From the NCBI GenBank assembly GCA_964495805.1, contig CAZBWV010000038.1:19092-83091 (forward strand): a DNA stretch of 64,000 nucleotides, written 5' to 3'. Positions within the stretch are counted from its first letter, which is position 1. Each line of letters begins with the position of its first letter. Positions 32,154-42,043 of this stretch are shown in pieces. The DNA is from JALXCH01 sp964495805 (GTDB lineage: Bacteria > Calditrichota > Calditrichia > RBG-13-44-9). A program made the translations under genes and the position numbers. The notes beneath the pieces are model-generated. The model searched no databases. It was given only the letters and a program-made list of their open reading frames with translations, and was not told where the DNA came from.

Positions 32154-34349
32154 TTAAAATTTTACACCAAGATGGAAATAAGTTAGAAAATTATGCACTT
32201 CACTACCGGCAACTGTAATCTCCAACGGTCCCAGAATAGTATCCATCCCATAGGTAAATCCATATCCCACAATAAACCCCTTATCCAGAACGTTATCCAC
32301 CCAACTATCGAATACATTTCCCGCATTGACCGCTCCGATCAGGAAGCTTTTTGGAGAAAGCGCATATTGAATATAAAATTTACCAGCATGCACATTGGAA
32401 CCAAATAACTCTTTCAGATTCAATCCGTAAAATGAAAATAAAGAACGATTACGCACCGTTTGAAGCACCGGTACATCAATACCTCCCAGGAAGAACGCAC
32501 CGTTGATGGGGACCTCTCCTCTGCGAACAGAACCAGACACCAGGTGAGCGCCCAAAACCACACCGGGATACACCTCTTTTGCCCCACTGGCGTTGAAAAA
32601 GACTCGATCGAAAGAAATCTGTTCTCCCATTTTTCCCATGTAATTAATGCCATGATCATAACGAGCATAAATGGAATAACCATTTCGGGGGAAGTAATAG
32701 CGGTCGTATTTATCCATCCAGATGACGGTCATTAAAGTAAGAATTTTTTCCTCAAATTTAGGAAGTCCCACCTGTCCGATGTTGGGAGAAGCTCGAACGT
32801 ATTCGGCCCGGAGACCCATATCCAGATCGAATATTCGAGCAAACAGGGAACCAAATCGCACCTCTCCGGCATAGTTCCGAAAGCCGTATTGCGCAAGCAC
32901 TTCTTTCTGGTAGTATAGATCCAGATTATCCTCAGCGTAATTCAGCCTTAAATTCAATCCCACTCCGGGCAAAATTCCCATCAAAGTGTAATATTGAGCA
33001 TCGATTTCAAGTCGATTTCCCAGTAAAAAATCCAGATTAATGTAAGAGCTTTCTCGCATGAGATTCCGAATTAGAAAATTGATGATAAAAGAGGTGTTTC
33101 GCACATTATCGTACCGAAATCCCAGGCGGAATTTATTAAGTTTTTTTTCAATAATATTCAGCACCAGGATGTTTTTTCCATTTTCCCGGTGGATACGATA
33201 ATCCACCCGGTTAAAAAATTGAAGGCTGTAAATATTCTCCACTGCTTGCTGGATGTCATCCACCGAATATCGGCCTGGTAGGCGCAAATTTAATTCTGAG
33301 ATGATGGTTTTCCAGGAGACCTGTCGGAGTCCTTTAATCTGCACTGCATCCAGGTCCAGGGAATCGGGAATTGACACCACAGGATGTTTGGGCAAAGGTT
33401 GATATTGCCGAAGTGAATCTGCCAGGGCTTTCAATTGCGGCATCACTTTTCGCGCAGCCCGTTCCCCCCGATCCACAATATCCTGAACATTGTCAAATGA
33501 CAAAGGCGACAAACCGGAGATATCTGGCCGTATCACAATATCGGCCAGCTTCAATTGCGCCTCGTTCGTAGCAACCGAACTGTACATGTTGCTCTGGTTT
33601 AACACATTGAGCAGGGACTGCAATTCTTCTTTTTTAAACAAAACGGCAGAGACATCCACCGCAATAATGATATCGGGATGATATTTCTCAATCATATCAA
33701 TTACCGGGATGTTGCGTACCCGATCCCCGTCAATCAGGTAACGGCCGTCAATTTCCATGGGGACAAAGACGGAGGGAATGGACATGCTAGCCCGGATGGC
33801 ATAAGGTAAAAAGCCATGATCCAAGCGCACCCCGTTTCCATTCTGCATATCGGTTGCAAGTGCCAGGAAAGGAACTGGCAATTTGGAGAAGTCCGAAACA
33901 TCGTGCACAGGTATGGTAAAACGCGAAAGCACCTCCAGTACAAACTGACCGGCAATGATCCCGCTGGGTAAATAGATCTTGGCTTTGCGCATGGGAAGTT
34001 TCAACGCATATCGGCCATCCCAGTTTTTCTGATCCATACGCAATTTACGCCGACCGACAACATCGTATAAAATATCGTTCCAGTCCGTGCCCACAGCCAC
34101 CTGTTCCAGCTCATCAATGGAAAGTCCGGCCGCGTACAAACCACCTACCACACTGCCCATGCTGGTTCCTGCGATGTAATCAATGGGAATATTCAATTCT
34201 TCCAGTACTTTAATGACCCCAATATGAGCAAAGCCTTTGGCTCCCCCACCGCTCAAAACCAGTCCCACCCTGGGTCGATCCCCCCTGGCGAAGACGATTA
34301 GCGGAACCAAGAATATCAGCACCATGTATTTGTAGAAAGAGAACTTCAT
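32154..34349 (-). CDS. Patatin-like phospholipase with POTRA and outer-membrane barrel
   Basis: Exported protein of 731 residues from the ATG at 34349 (GAGGG upstream; a TTG eight codons earlier is less likely). After the signal peptide comes a patatin domain: oxyanion loop GGGAKGFAHIG (about 34-44), nucleophile Ser63 in GTSMGS, and the catalytic Asp in DGD (about 207-209). A POTRA-like domain follows (about 330-395), then a C-terminal Omp85/BamA-type beta-barrel. This is the PlpD-type (type Vd) autotransporter architecture, giving a lipase or phospholipase A at the outer membrane. Confidence 0.9.
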   Translation of the reverse strand: MKFSFYKYMVLIFLVPLIVFARGDRPRVGLVLSGGGAKGFAHIGVIKVLEELNIPIDYIAGTSMGSVVGGLYAAGLSIDELEQVAVGTDWNDILYDVVGRRKLRMDQKNWDGRYALKLPMRKAKIYLPSGIIAGQFVLEVLSRFTIPVHDVSDFSKLPVPFLALATDMQNGNGVRLDHGFLPYAIRASMSIPSVFVPMEIDGRYLIDGDRVRNIPVIDMIEKYHPDIIIAVDVSAVLFKKEELQSLLNVLNQSNMYSSVATNEAQLKLADIVIRPDISGLSPLSFDNVQDIVDRGERAARKVMPQLKALADSLRQYQPLPKHPVVSIPDSLDLDAVQIKGLRQVSWKTIISELNLRLPGRYSVDDIQQAVENIYSLQFFNRVDYRIHRENGKNILVLNIIEKKLNKFRLGFRYDNVRNTSFIINFLIRNLMRESSYINLDFLLGNRLEIDAQYYTLMGILPGVGLNLRLNYAEDNLDLYYQKEVLAQYGFRNYAGEVRFGSLFARIFDLDMGLRAEYVRASPNIGQVGLPKFEEKILTLMTVIWMDKYDRYYFPRNGYSIYARYDHGINYMGKMGEQISFDRVFFNASGAKEVYPGVVLGAHLVSGSVRRGEVPINGAFFLGGIDVPVLQTVRNRSLFSFYGLNLKELFGSNVHAGKFYIQYALSPKSFLIGAVNAGNVFDSWVDNVLDKGFIVGYGFTYGMDTILGPLEITVAGSEVHNFLTYFHLGVKF

Positions 34350-34427
34350 CCCATTACCCTCATTTTTTCCCAATATTCCAAGGAATTAAACATAATTCGA
34401 ATTGGCATCCTCCGTTTTTCCGCGCAT

Positions 34428-35684
34428 TTAATGTCGGTCTAAATAGCTCAGTTTGCGATGAACATCCAGGAGCTGTTCCTGAATGTATTGATAATACACC
34501 TGAGCGAACTCTTTAAATCGGGCATCATTCGTTTCGCTGAGGACTTTATTTTTCCGGGATAAAATCTTCTGGTAACGTTGCCGGAAATAAGTCAGATTGG
34601 CGCGAATTTCGGTGAATTCCGGATGAGAAATCATCTTTTTAACTTTCCGGGTTTTCTGCTTAATCAGCGGCCATTCCATGACGAACAGCTTAAATTGGGG
34701 CTCATACACCTCATTTTCCTGCCGGACCGAAATGGTGCGCCATAAAGCCCCGTGATGAACTGGCAGCCAATGATACTGCATCAGTGTATTTCGCAGCACT
34801 TCGTCCTGATAAATTTTACGAATATCTTCGATGGGATAATTGTTGGCTCGATCGAACAGGTTCACAAATTCGTTAGCGGGTACAGAAAGATTGAATAGCT
34901 GTTTCAGTTTGGTGGTTTTCACCGATTGCGGTTTCCAGAATCCCGCGGCAGCCAGCGCGTTGTGTACCAGATGGCTACAATTATCGGAATAACCGCTCCA
35001 ATTATATTTTGCTTCTCCGGTGGCATATTCCCGATTTACCCGATTCAGATACTCCACCACTTTACCCAGCACATCCCGGGTCACCGGTACGCTGACGCTA
35101 AAAATGGTACGTCCAAAATTCAGGGCATAATCCGTACCGATGGACTGGCGTGCCAGATATTCCAGCACATTCATGGTGTCCGGTTTACTGGTTAGATATT
35201 GCTGATGAACTTCAATTCCCTGAAAAATTCCCATCTCCATTGCCTGTTTTATGGTATGTTCAAACCGATCCATGGTAAGTGCCGTCGTCTCGGGTAAATT
35301 TCCGTAAAAAAAGAAAAAGCGAGTGGGAACACCAATCCAGTTCACATTTTTAAACAATTTATCGACACTCACCCCCACTCCTGTGTCCGGGTTTTTTAAA
35401 TCTGCCGTAGAATCGCACAGGGCGATGGTGGGGTACGGTGCATCCTTTACCCATCGGGCACCCTTGAGATAGACCACTGCGTGTCCTGCTCCCCCACCCG
35501 CGGGGGCTCCCCTGGGACGAATCTGGCTCACTGCGCTGACCTCCACATAATAGGGATACAGCTCGTCGTACACCACCGGTAAACCCCGACTTTTAATGAC
35601 CACATTTTCGTTGGAGGAACAGCCCAATAGCCCCAGAAGAACAGTTAAAATGATAAAGAATTGCATCCGTCGAAAATTTTTCAT
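34428..35684 (-). CDS. Lipoprotein with NlpC/P60- or DUF4105-like Cys-His region
   Basis: Lipoprotein (lipobox LLGC) of 418 residues. The middle shows WSGYSDNCSHLVHNALAAAGFW, a Cys followed by Ser-His and an amphipathic helix as in papain-like peptidases that open peptidoglycan or act on lipids. A His that could complete a dyad is near PVHHGALW. The gene overlaps the deacetylase gene upstream by 4 bp, so the products are probably made together. Family assignment is not certain. Confidence 0.6.
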   Translation of the reverse strand: MKNFRRMQFFIILTVLLGLLGCSSNENVVIKSRGLPVVYDELYPYYVEVSAVSQIRPRGAPAGGGAGHAVVYLKGARWVKDAPYPTIALCDSTADLKNPDTGVGVSVDKLFKNVNWIGVPTRFFFFYGNLPETTALTMDRFEHTIKQAMEMGIFQGIEVHQQYLTSKPDTMNVLEYLARQSIGTDYALNFGRTIFSVSVPVTRDVLGKVVEYLNRVNREYATGEAKYNWSGYSDNCSHLVHNALAAAGFWKPQSVKTTKLKQLFNLSVPANEFVNLFDRANNYPIEDIRKIYQDEVLRNTLMQYHWLPVHHGALWRTISVRQENEVYEPQFKLFVMEWPLIKQKTRKVKKMISHPEFTEIRANLTYFRQRYQKILSRKNKVLSETNDARFKEFAQVYYQYIQEQLLDVHRKLSYLDRH

Positions 35685-36454
35685 GGGTTTTTTACCCCCG
35701 ATTGATTTTTTAATCCATGCTGGTAAAGTGTGGAAATGGTGACGATTTTCAGACCTTTTTGGGTCAGATAGGGAAGGATTTGTTCCAGCGTACGGATAGT
35801 TCGCCTGCCGCGATCGCCACCATCATGCAGAACTATGATATCTCCCGGCCGGGTCGTCCAATCGATGTAATGGGAGGCCAGAAAGGTAAACGGAATCTGC
35901 GCATCGGCAGGATAAACTGAGCCCAGTACCAGACGATAACCCCGCGGGTCGTTCGCCAGATAATTGGCCATCTCTTCTGTGTAAAACGCAGAGCCGGGGC
36001 GCAACCAGCGCACCGGTGCAAACTGCCGCAACACACTGTCCGCCCGGTTAAATTCCTGCACAAACTTCTGGTAAGTCAGTTTAGCCGTTGGTTCATCGCG
36101 GGTCATGTGGTTGCCTATTTCGTGCCCTTCGGCCAGAATTCGCTGAATAATGGCTTCATTGCCCGGAACCCGTCCGGTAATCACAAAAAATGTGGCATGG
36201 GCGTGATACTTACGAAGGGTGTTTAAAATCAGTGGAGTGGTGACCGAATCCGGTACATCATCAAAAGTAAGCGCCACCAATGGTTCGTTAGTAGGAATGT
36301 AAAAAATTGCCTCGGGATAATTGGTCGCCACCTGTTCCACCACCAGATGGTGAATAGGGGCGCAACTCGCCAGCATCAGCAAACCTATGAACAGAATTCC
36401 GCACAGGCGATATCCCCTCTCTCCGGATCGATTCATTTTTCTCCAACCCCGCAT
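35681..36454 (-). CDS. Polysaccharide deacetylase (NodB-type)
   Basis: Carbohydrate-esterase-4 enzyme of 257 residues removing acetyl groups from a surface or cell-wall polysaccharide. Lipobox LASC gives an outer-leaflet or periplasmic anchor. NodB motifs: TFDDVPD (about 64-70, catalytic Asp and metal Asp), the metal-His site EIGNHMTRD (His-x(4)-like), LRPGSAFY and HDGG near the end. The start codon overlaps the stop of the upstream AlbA_2 gene by 1 bp. The cluster order is sensor, deacetylase, Cys-type lipoprotein, patatin. Confidence 0.9.
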   Translation of the reverse strand: MRGWRKMNRSGERGYRLCGILFIGLLMLASCAPIHHLVVEQVATNYPEAIFYIPTNEPLVALTFDDVPDSVTTPLILNTLRKYHAHATFFVITGRVPGNEAIIQRILAEGHEIGNHMTRDEPTAKLTYQKFVQEFNRADSVLRQFAPVRWLRPGSAFYTEEMANYLANDPRGYRLVLGSVYPADAQIPFTFLASHYIDWTTRPGDIIVLHDGGDRGRRTIRTLEQILPYLTQKGLKIVTISTLYQHGLKNQSGVKNP

Positions 36455-38097
36455 TAATACTCCAGTTTTCGTTCTTTTATGTATTGAAGCAACTGGCTCA
36501 TACTGAGTTGACGACTGGCCGGGCCACTGCGAATGAAAAACATCTCCTGATCCTTATTTTTCAGAAATACCGGTCTGGGAGAGGGAAAACACTGTACCAC
36601 AAAAACGTCCTTCCCCTGCACTTCACGGATGGCAAACTGGATGTATTCTGAAAATTCCAGCCCGATATGTTGATTGAATATGCTTCCGAAGTGCCTTAAG
36701 TATTTATCGTGATTGGGGAATTTGTCCAGTTCAATTCCCAGCGGAGTTCCATCATCATCTACACCTACAAACAAAAACCCGCCACCGGAGTTCATAAACG
36801 CGGTAATGGTTTTCAGACTGGCCAGTTCAATCTCCTTGCCTGGCTTGTCCGCTTTCAGATTCCAGCGCAGGGTGGATTTGAATTCCACCCGTTCGCTTTC
36901 CCCGTTGCGAATTAAATCAAGTAGTTCTTCCTCACTCATCCGGGAAAGCTCTCGTGTAATGCTGCGGGCTCGCTCCCGTTTAACCATCCGAACCGTTAAT
37001 AAAAGGGTCCCCAGCCAGAGAACCACCAGCACCCCAATAATGGGAAAATACGGACGAGAAGAATATCCCTGTAACAGGGCAGATTGAGGCACCACCCAGG
37101 CCAATCCCATAGGATGTTCTTTTTCAAAACGACGTAAATAAGCCCACCATATCAGCCCGGCTTGCTCGAACCGAAACGGATGCTCAGGTTGTCCCGAACT
37201 TTTCCACGCTTCCAGTACCTGTCTGGCCACAGAATCGGCAGGTATATGGCCACTCCCGAGAGTTTGCGCCTGTTTTTCTGCTACCGGCTTATTGGACACC
37301 TGAGCCAGATTTAAAATGATTTGTTGCCCGGAAAAAATGAACACCCGGCTGGAGGCATCCAATTTCAGTGAATCTACCAGCGAAACAAGATGCCGGTACA
37401 ACACGCTAAGTGCGGCAACTCGTTGGGTATGGGCTCGCTTCCAGGCCAGCGAAATGGTCATGCCCGTTTGCCCATCGGGGAAAAGTTGATATGGTTCGGT
37501 AATGGAAAATTCCTGTTCCCCTATTTCCAGCGCATTCCGGAACCAGTTCCGGTGATGGGGACGGAAATGAACATCCGCTTTACGTTTACCAAGCAGGTTT
37601 CCCTGCGCATTCAGTTCCCACCATTCCTGCTGGCCGGTGGAATCATTTCCCACGGTGACCAGTGCCCGCCAGCCTGCCTGCCCACGAAAAAGGGCAAAAC
37701 TCCACCCCCGCGTATCAGACAGAATCAAAGAGTAAATCTGAGCATTATTGCTTATCAGGGGGAAGAGCTGATCTTTTAGTAAATCCGGTCGGGAGGTGTT
37801 CAGTACGCCATTTTTATCCCACTGCCGGATTGTAACAAGATGTTTCAAAATAGGACTGAAAAAATTAGAAATCCGTTCGGTGCTTTGCTCGGAAAGCTGG
37901 CGAATCACCTGCCGGGAGATTTCACCGGTCTGCCGCTGGCGACCCACCAGCAACAGAATAACAACTCCCACAATCGCTACCAGAAAGAAAACGTTTAATA
38001 AAAATAGTGAACGAATGGTTCTGTTTTGGAAAAGGTATTTTCCGGACGGGTTCGGCCGACTGGAATTATTCATTGGTTTAGTTTCGTTGCTTGACAT
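36454..38097 (-). CDS. Membrane sensor with C-terminal Schlafen AlbA_2 domain
   Basis: Protein of 547 residues. Membrane segments at about 35-55 and 340-362 bracket a periplasmic region of about 285 residues, which is Cache-like in pattern. The cytoplasmic C terminus (about 395-545) has ESERVEFKSTLRW, the conserved EFK core of the AlbA_2/divergent AAA_4 domain, FMNSGGGFLFVGVDDDG and an IRSG-type segment. AlbA_2 domains bind nucleic acids or ATP and often regulate transcription. A membrane receptor ending in this domain is unusual. It heads the deacetylase operon and may control it. Confidence 0.85.
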   Translation of the reverse strand: MSSNETKPMNNSSRPNPSGKYLFQNRTIRSLFLLNVFFLVAIVGVVILLLVGRQRQTGEISRQVIRQLSEQSTERISNFFSPILKHLVTIRQWDKNGVLNTSRPDLLKDQLFPLISNNAQIYSLILSDTRGWSFALFRGQAGWRALVTVGNDSTGQQEWWELNAQGNLLGKRKADVHFRPHHRNWFRNALEIGEQEFSITEPYQLFPDGQTGMTISLAWKRAHTQRVAALSVLYRHLVSLVDSLKLDASSRVFIFSGQQIILNLAQVSNKPVAEKQAQTLGSGHIPADSVARQVLEAWKSSGQPEHPFRFEQAGLIWWAYLRRFEKEHPMGLAWVVPQSALLQGYSSRPYFPIIGVLVVLWLGTLLLTVRMVKRERARSITRELSRMSEEELLDLIRNGESERVEFKSTLRWNLKADKPGKEIELASLKTITAFMNSGGGFLFVGVDDDGTPLGIELDKFPNHDKYLRHFGSIFNQHIGLEFSEYIQFAIREVQGKDVFVVQCFPSPRPVFLKNKDQEMFFIRSGPASRQLSMSQLLQYIKERKLEY

Positions 38098-38195
38098 GTA
38101 AATATCAGGAACTCAGTTATGAAGGTTACTTTAGTGCAATACCCATGGATTGCAGAAAAATTTAATTGGAGTCAAAAGATTGGGATATTCATCCG

Positions 38196-38954
38196 TTAAA
38201 AGAAAAGGGTGAAGCCCACTTCCGGTCCGGCATGGCGAACATCGTACTTAAAATACTCCAACCCGGTTCCACTCTCGTACTGAACATCCCAGATGCGATA
38301 ACCACCTAAAAGGGCAAAATTGGACAGGCGCAATCCCACTCCGGCAGAAATGTTCCAGGAGAATTTCGAACCCAGACCAAAACCGCCCATATCCGCACGG
38401 GCAAAAATTAACACCGGTTTAAAAATTAAAAAGCGTGTCCGGGCACCCACAAAAGGGTCAAACCAACCTTTATGCTTTTCGACCTCTGAGACGCCTCCCT
38501 CACGGATGACAGTTTTTATTTTGAAATACCGCCCACCACCAATGATGTCCAGATAGGGAAGAATGCTATAACCGGCAGCTCCTTCCCATAGGGAAATGTA
38601 AGAGTTTAATTCATCCAGGCTATCTTTATCGAAACTCTGGATAAAAATTCCCTCTAACAAAAAAACCAGTTTTTCTGTCTTCGCCTCCACATGCCCGTTC
38701 AGCGCCCAGCCACCACCACGCATTAAATCTTTAAAAAAAACATCCGCCTCAAAGCTTTTCTCCCCTACAGTGACGGTTCCATTCTGAGAAGGCAACCAGG
38801 AGAACAGGGTAAACTGATATTGCCAATTGTTCTGGTTATAATCGTACGCCACATATTGCGCCTGACCTGCTGAGGGCCAGTACCATAGTACCATCATGAC
38901 CAACAAAAAGGCGAACACCCGTCTATGCTGCGAAAATGGTTGATTCTGTTTCAT
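38196..38954 (-). CDS. Outer-membrane beta-barrel protein
   Basis: Start chosen at MKQNQPF (38954) with AAGGGG before it; the upstream codons look non-coding. Of 252 residues, the first about 30 form a signal peptide ending in GQAQ. The mature chain is a series of amphipathic strands (WQYQFTLFSWLPSQ, GWALNGHVEAK, LRLSNFALLGGYRIWDV) ending in an aromatic GFTLFF strand, typical of an outer-membrane barrel. No specific family. Confidence 0.72.
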   Translation of the reverse strand: MKQNQPFSQHRRVFAFLLVMMVLWYWPSAGQAQYVAYDYNQNNWQYQFTLFSWLPSQNGTVTVGEKSFEADVFFKDLMRGGGWALNGHVEAKTEKLVFLLEGIFIQSFDKDSLDELNSYISLWEGAAGYSILPYLDIIGGGRYFKIKTVIREGGVSEVEKHKGWFDPFVGARTRFLIFKPVLIFARADMGGFGLGSKFSWNISAGVGLRLSNFALLGGYRIWDVQYESGTGLEYFKYDVRHAGPEVGFTLFF

Positions 38955-39006
38955 TCGAATTCCCCTTATTCTCATCTCCCTTCTTAAAACCAATTCATAC
39001 AACTAA

Positions 39007-39918
39007 CTAAAAGAAAGACAACCCGGCCAAAAACAGGACATGGAAATAATCGTAACCAGGAATGCTATAATTTTTAAAGGTGAATGTGGTCCCACCGCCA
39101 CCAAATGCCGCCGCTTGTTCAGTTATTTGGATGTGTAACAAAAAACGAAGTTGCAAAGCGAACACATCTTCTTCCGGATCGCGTTCGGTAAGTTCGGGAT
39201 TGTTGTACACATGCAGATAACCCAGGTCAGCGCTCATCTGGTACTCTTCGGTCAGTGGCATCATGTACCCGTAATGAAAACTGAAGATGGTGGACTGCTC
39301 CGTCCAGAAGTCAAAACTGGTGCGTCCGATGGCCAGTTCGGAATAGAACTGATTGGCCAGAAAGCGCAGCCCTGCATTGATATTGGCATAGCTGGTTCCG
39401 TAAACGATCGCCTGCAGCTTCCCGTTATCGGCAAGGTTTATTAATCCGATGGGAATACCGTGTTGTTTTCGGGCGATGTTAATCAACCCGATCTGCACCC
39501 CGGTTTGCACGGAATCGGCGGTATTAATCAGTCCTACCTGTGTTCCCGACAGATTGGCAGCATGGTTAAATCCGCCCATCTGCCAGCCACTAAAGCGACC
39601 ATCGGTATTGTTGTACAATCCCGCAATTCGCAATCCGGAAGCATCTCCCTTTACTTTTGCAACCAGTCCCACCAGCTGGAATCCCCGAAAATCGTGGTTA
39701 ATCACACTCACCGCTCCGCTCATGTCGAATGCCCGGACGCTTCCCACATTGCCGTAAATCAGCGAAATATTGGTACTGGTCTGTACATCTTTCGAACCAT
39801 TGGTGCTCAAGGGATAAAACAAAGAGAGATTCAGCGCACGTGTGGAACCATCCTCCTGAGCCAGGATCGAATCCAGAGTGAATACCGTGAGCAACAAAAA
39901 CATTAACCAGATTTTCAT
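39007..39918 (-). CDS. LA_2272-type surface-repeat protein
   Basis: Exported protein of 303 residues. The middle (about 90-175) is a string of repeats with the pattern G-x-Q-x-G-x-(I/F)-N (GWQMGGFNHA, GTQVGLINTA, GVQIGLINIA, GIPIGLINLA), the hallmark of LA_2272/LA_2273 surface-repeat proteins of Leptospira and FCB bacteria. Such proteins are predicted outer-membrane barrels with unknown function. C-terminal strand ends in Phe-Phe. It lies 53 bp upstream of the previous barrel gene. Confidence 0.85.
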   Translation of the reverse strand: MKIWLMFLLLTVFTLDSILAQEDGSTRALNLSLFYPLSTNGSKDVQTSTNISLIYGNVGSVRAFDMSGAVSVINHDFRGFQLVGLVAKVKGDASGLRIAGLYNNTDGRFSGWQMGGFNHAANLSGTQVGLINTADSVQTGVQIGLINIARKQHGIPIGLINLADNGKLQAIVYGTSYANINAGLRFLANQFYSELAIGRTSFDFWTEQSTIFSFHYGYMMPLTEEYQMSADLGYLHVYNNPELTERDPEEDVFALQLRFLLHIQITEQAAAFGGGGTTFTFKNYSIPGYDYFHVLFLAGLSFF

Positions 39919-40352
39919 GAAAAGACCCGTTTTTTGTTCAAATTAAATTTATCCGGGAAAATATTTTTTATTTTTCAATATAAGAAGACAAAATGTGCAG
40001 GCCAATCTTTTTTTTCAACGCATCCCGGGCATTTGATTAACTAAACCAAGACACAACCATTTATATCAAAGGTTTTTGGTTCTTCACCGGAAGTGTTACC
40101 ACACAAAACCACCCTGCCAACGATACGATATTCGTAAAAAAAACAGGGCAAATTAACAAACACGAATCGGAAAAGCAGGCGAGAGAAATTGATGAAACCA
40201 TTTTATCTGCAAAAGAAATCTGTGTTTACTCTGTATATTCCATTCTAAAAAATTTTTAATTTTGAAATATAACCGGGCTATAATTTCCGGTTGATTTATC
40301 TATAGAAATTCATAAATTTAACCGGAGCGAAAATCACGAAACAGGATGTTCA
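39919..40352. other. Divergent A+T-rich intergenic region
   Basis: About 430 bp separating the leftward LA_2272 gene and the rightward OMP genes. It must hold promoters in both directions. A short inverted repeat AACCGG (40271-40276) / CCGGTT (40287-40292) around a TATAAT lies about 60 bp before the right gene. Nothing else is recognisable. Confidence 0.4.
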
Positions 40353-40985
40353 ATGAAAAGGTGGGCTATCGTCTTTTTCCTTTTACTCCCGACAATTCTA
40401 TCCGCCCAAATTTCTCTGGGAATGATGGTTGGAGCCAACATAGGCAAATTTGGGGGAGTAGAACCGCCGGATATTAGCTATACCCATCGCACCGGGTCGA
40501 ATGTGGGAGTTACGGCTATTTTTCGTATAACCCGGGATGTGAGTTTGGCTTTTCAGCCGACTTATTCCCAACGTGGTTCCAACATCGAAACCGGTGAGGA
40601 TACACGCTGGGATACTCTGAAAGTGTACCAGGTTAAAATCAATTTTCTGGTGCTTCCACTATTCGTCCGAATCGATGCCGACAACGGAATAACTTACTTT
40701 GTCAGCGGGCTGGAATTTGCTTTGCCATTGAGTGCGGAAGTAGTCTTTCAGGATCAATCATGGGACATCTCTCACAACCTCAGCAATACAGATATCCTGG
40801 CTTCCATCGGAATGGGGTTTCGTATCCCTTTCGGGCAGAAAAATCACGCCATGCTGGAAGTGCGCTACTATCAGGGACTGGTCAACTTCAATTATTCTTC
40901 CGAAGAAGAAAAAAAACGCGTTATCTACGAAAATTTTAAAAACAGTGGTTTTCAAATCATGCTTGGAATCGAACGGGTTCTGTGA
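40353..40985 (+). CDS. PorT-like outer-membrane barrel
   Basis: Protein of 210 residues with a signal peptide (ending LSAQ). The pattern of strands GMMVGANIGKFGG, VTAIFRITRDVSLAFQPTYSQRGS, LVLPLFVRIDA and SGFQIMLGIERVL matches the small OMP_b-brl_2/PorT-like barrels of FCB bacteria. The next gene begins one base after its stop, so the pair is co-transcribed. Confidence 0.8.
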   Translation: MKRWAIVFFLLLPTILSAQISLGMMVGANIGKFGGVEPPDISYTHRTGSNVGVTAIFRITRDVSLAFQPTYSQRGSNIETGEDTRWDTLKVYQVKINFLVLPLFVRIDADNGITYFVSGLEFALPLSAEVVFQDQSWDISHNLSNTDILASIGMGFRIPFGQKNHAMLEVRYYQGLVNFNYSSEEEKKRVIYENFKNSGFQIMLGIERVL

Positions 40986-40986
40986 T

Positions 40987-41937
40987 ATGAGAAAAACCTG
41001 CCAAACCATTCTGATGTTGATGGTGGTCCTTCCGGCATTGGTAGCAGCAGGCTCACCGATTCAGAGAAATCTGCCTCTTCTGAACAGCCACTATTTTATG
41101 CCGTTTGCCAATTTCCCCTCTCCATTTATGACCACCATCTTCAAAACCGGCATTGGCGGCGGTGTCAGCACCAATCAAATTCCAATCTACTGGGTGGACG
41201 GCAGATTGATTGGCCAGCTGGAAGGAAAGAACACCTTTGTCAATGCAACAGTGATGGTAAAAGTCCGTGCCAAAGAATGGCTGGCAACCTGGTTCAAATA
41301 CGAAGCGAACGTTCGCATCGGAAGCAATACTTCTACCCTACTGACCCATGGGGTCACATCCATCACCGGTTTCGAGTTTGGCTGGATGTACCGTTTATGG
41401 AAGAGTTCCAATAACCTGCTTTCTCTGACTCTTCAGATAAACAACACCACCGTCTCCACCATGAATTTACTGCGCTTTTTAAACGATGTGATCACCTCAC
41501 CGGACAGCATTACCACCACCCTAACCCAGAAGCGCAATCCGCTCTCCGGTGGCATGGGTTTCCGCTATGCCCACGCGTTCAATGATTTGTGGGGAGTGGA
41601 AACTTATCTATATGGTTCCTACGGGGAATCGTTCCTCCAAGATGAAAACAACGTTTGGCAATTCAATATGGGAATTCTTGGCAGTATATATTTGAATTAC
41701 CGGTATGGAATTCCCGTGGGAGGCATGCTGGGATTTACGGTGAAACGTCTTACCCTTTTTCAGAAGCAAGAGGATGACCAGACCGAATCCATTCTGGCGA
41801 AAATTGCTTACGTAGGACGTGAGGAGTATAATATGGGGCTGGAATTTTATTACGTCCGGACCGCAACTCCGCTGCTGGCACGGGATTCCAGCATGAGATA
41901 TTTAACTATTAGCTTTGTGGTTACTTATATTTTTTAA
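40987..41937 (+). CDS. Outer-membrane protein, unknown
   Basis: Start at MRKTCQT (40987), directly after the preceding stop; 316 residues. Signal peptide to about residue 24, then beta-strand-rich chain with aromatic edges (WLATWFKYEANVRIG, MGFRYAHAFNDLWGVETYLYGSYG) and a final strand YLTISFVVTYIF typical of barrel ends. Weak Asn/Thr-rich loops. No family assigned. Confidence 0.72.
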   Translation: MRKTCQTILMLMVVLPALVAAGSPIQRNLPLLNSHYFMPFANFPSPFMTTIFKTGIGGGVSTNQIPIYWVDGRLIGQLEGKNTFVNATVMVKVRAKEWLATWFKYEANVRIGSNTSTLLTHGVTSITGFEFGWMYRLWKSSNNLLSLTLQINNTTVSTMNLLRFLNDVITSPDSITTTLTQKRNPLSGGMGFRYAHAFNDLWGVETYLYGSYGESFLQDENNVWQFNMGILGSIYLNYRYGIPVGGMLGFTVKRLTLFQKQEDDQTESILAKIAYVGREEYNMGLEFYYVRTATPLLARDSSMRYLTISFVVTYIF

Positions 41938-42043
41938 TCCGGGACCCCATTTGTCCGGCAGGTTTCACGGAAGGTTTCTTGCTTCCGGCAAGGGAAAGGT
42001 TATCGGATAACATTCACAATAAATCGAAACGAACCTGTTCTCT

